Below, one piece after another: positions 63,888 to 64,000 of a stretch of DNA of 64,000 nucleotides. A program made the translations under genes and the position numbers. The notes below the pieces were generated by a model. The model worked only from the letters and a program-made list of their open reading frames with translations. It did no database searches and had not been told where the DNA came from. This stretch comes from Epinephelus fuscoguttatus (lineage: Eukaryota > Chordata > Actinopteri > Perciformes > Serranidae). Location: assembly GCF_011397635.1 (NCBI RefSeq), contig NC_064772.1, positions 16,383,035 through 16,447,034 on the forward strand. Reading direction: 5' to 3'. Every line of letters starts with the position of its first letter. The first letter of the stretch is position 1.

Positions 63888-64000
63888 TTTTGTTCCAAAA
63901 CTGCAAAGCTGCACTGGGTGATGCGTTCCTTCAATTCACTGAACATGGGCAGTGTAGTTTATTTTGAGTTAATCCCACACACACCATCCTGCTGCTGCAA

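Overview
The window is nuclear DNA of a ray-finned fish, most likely a percomorph teleost. It has vertebrate GT-AG introns, a teleost-type Myc protein, and many teleost-style dispersed repeats: tRNA-derived SINEs, TTAA-flanked MITEs, hAT and Tc1 relics, and L2/Rex1-like and L1-like LINE fragments. I support three protein-coding genes from the sequence, all of them complete in CDS. Their exon junctions were worked out by hand and keep frame throughout.

Layout. 1-18180 is a repeat-rich, gene-poor stretch. A small CpG-rich block at about 18181-18390 carries a perfect CRE and a good minus-strand splice donor. It lies just downstream of myc in the same orientation and is a candidate promoter and first exon of a long non-coding transcript. 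myc occupies about 19520-22050 on the minus strand (non-coding exon 1, coding exons 2 and 3, 427 aa). About 15 kb of intergenic DNA (22060-36890) separates it from the divergently transcribed ankh. This interval holds a 1.4 kb minisatellite, a SINE, two TTAA-flanked MITEs, a Tc1 transposase relic and LINE fragments. ankh runs on the plus strand (CDS 37407-50611, 12 exons, 496 aa) from a CpG-rich promoter to a poly(A) signal at 51358. otulin runs on the minus strand, tail to tail with ankh (CDS 63887-56790, 7 exons, 316 aa), and its 5' end is near the right edge of the window.

Functions. myc encodes the bHLH-zipper transcription factor that works with MAX at E-boxes. ankh encodes the multi-pass membrane exporter that controls extracellular pyrophosphate through ATP and citrate efflux. 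otulin encodes the OTU-fold deubiquitinase specific for Met1-linked (linear) ubiquitin, acting on LUBAC and NF-kB signalling. The three are not one pathway. The ankh-otulin tail-to-tail order is the one I recall from human 5p15, whereas human MYC is on 8q24, so myc beside ankh is a fish linkage of interest.

The best candidates for something undescribed are the CRE/CpG transcript start just downstream of myc (a PVT1-like position), a TTAA-flanked fold-back element in ankh intron 8 carrying four CACGTG E-boxes, a strictly 57-bp in-frame tandem repeat at 6640-6960, and a three-level nest of transposons at 15075-16912. Paralog suffixes (a/b) for the three genes cannot be fixed from the sequence alone.
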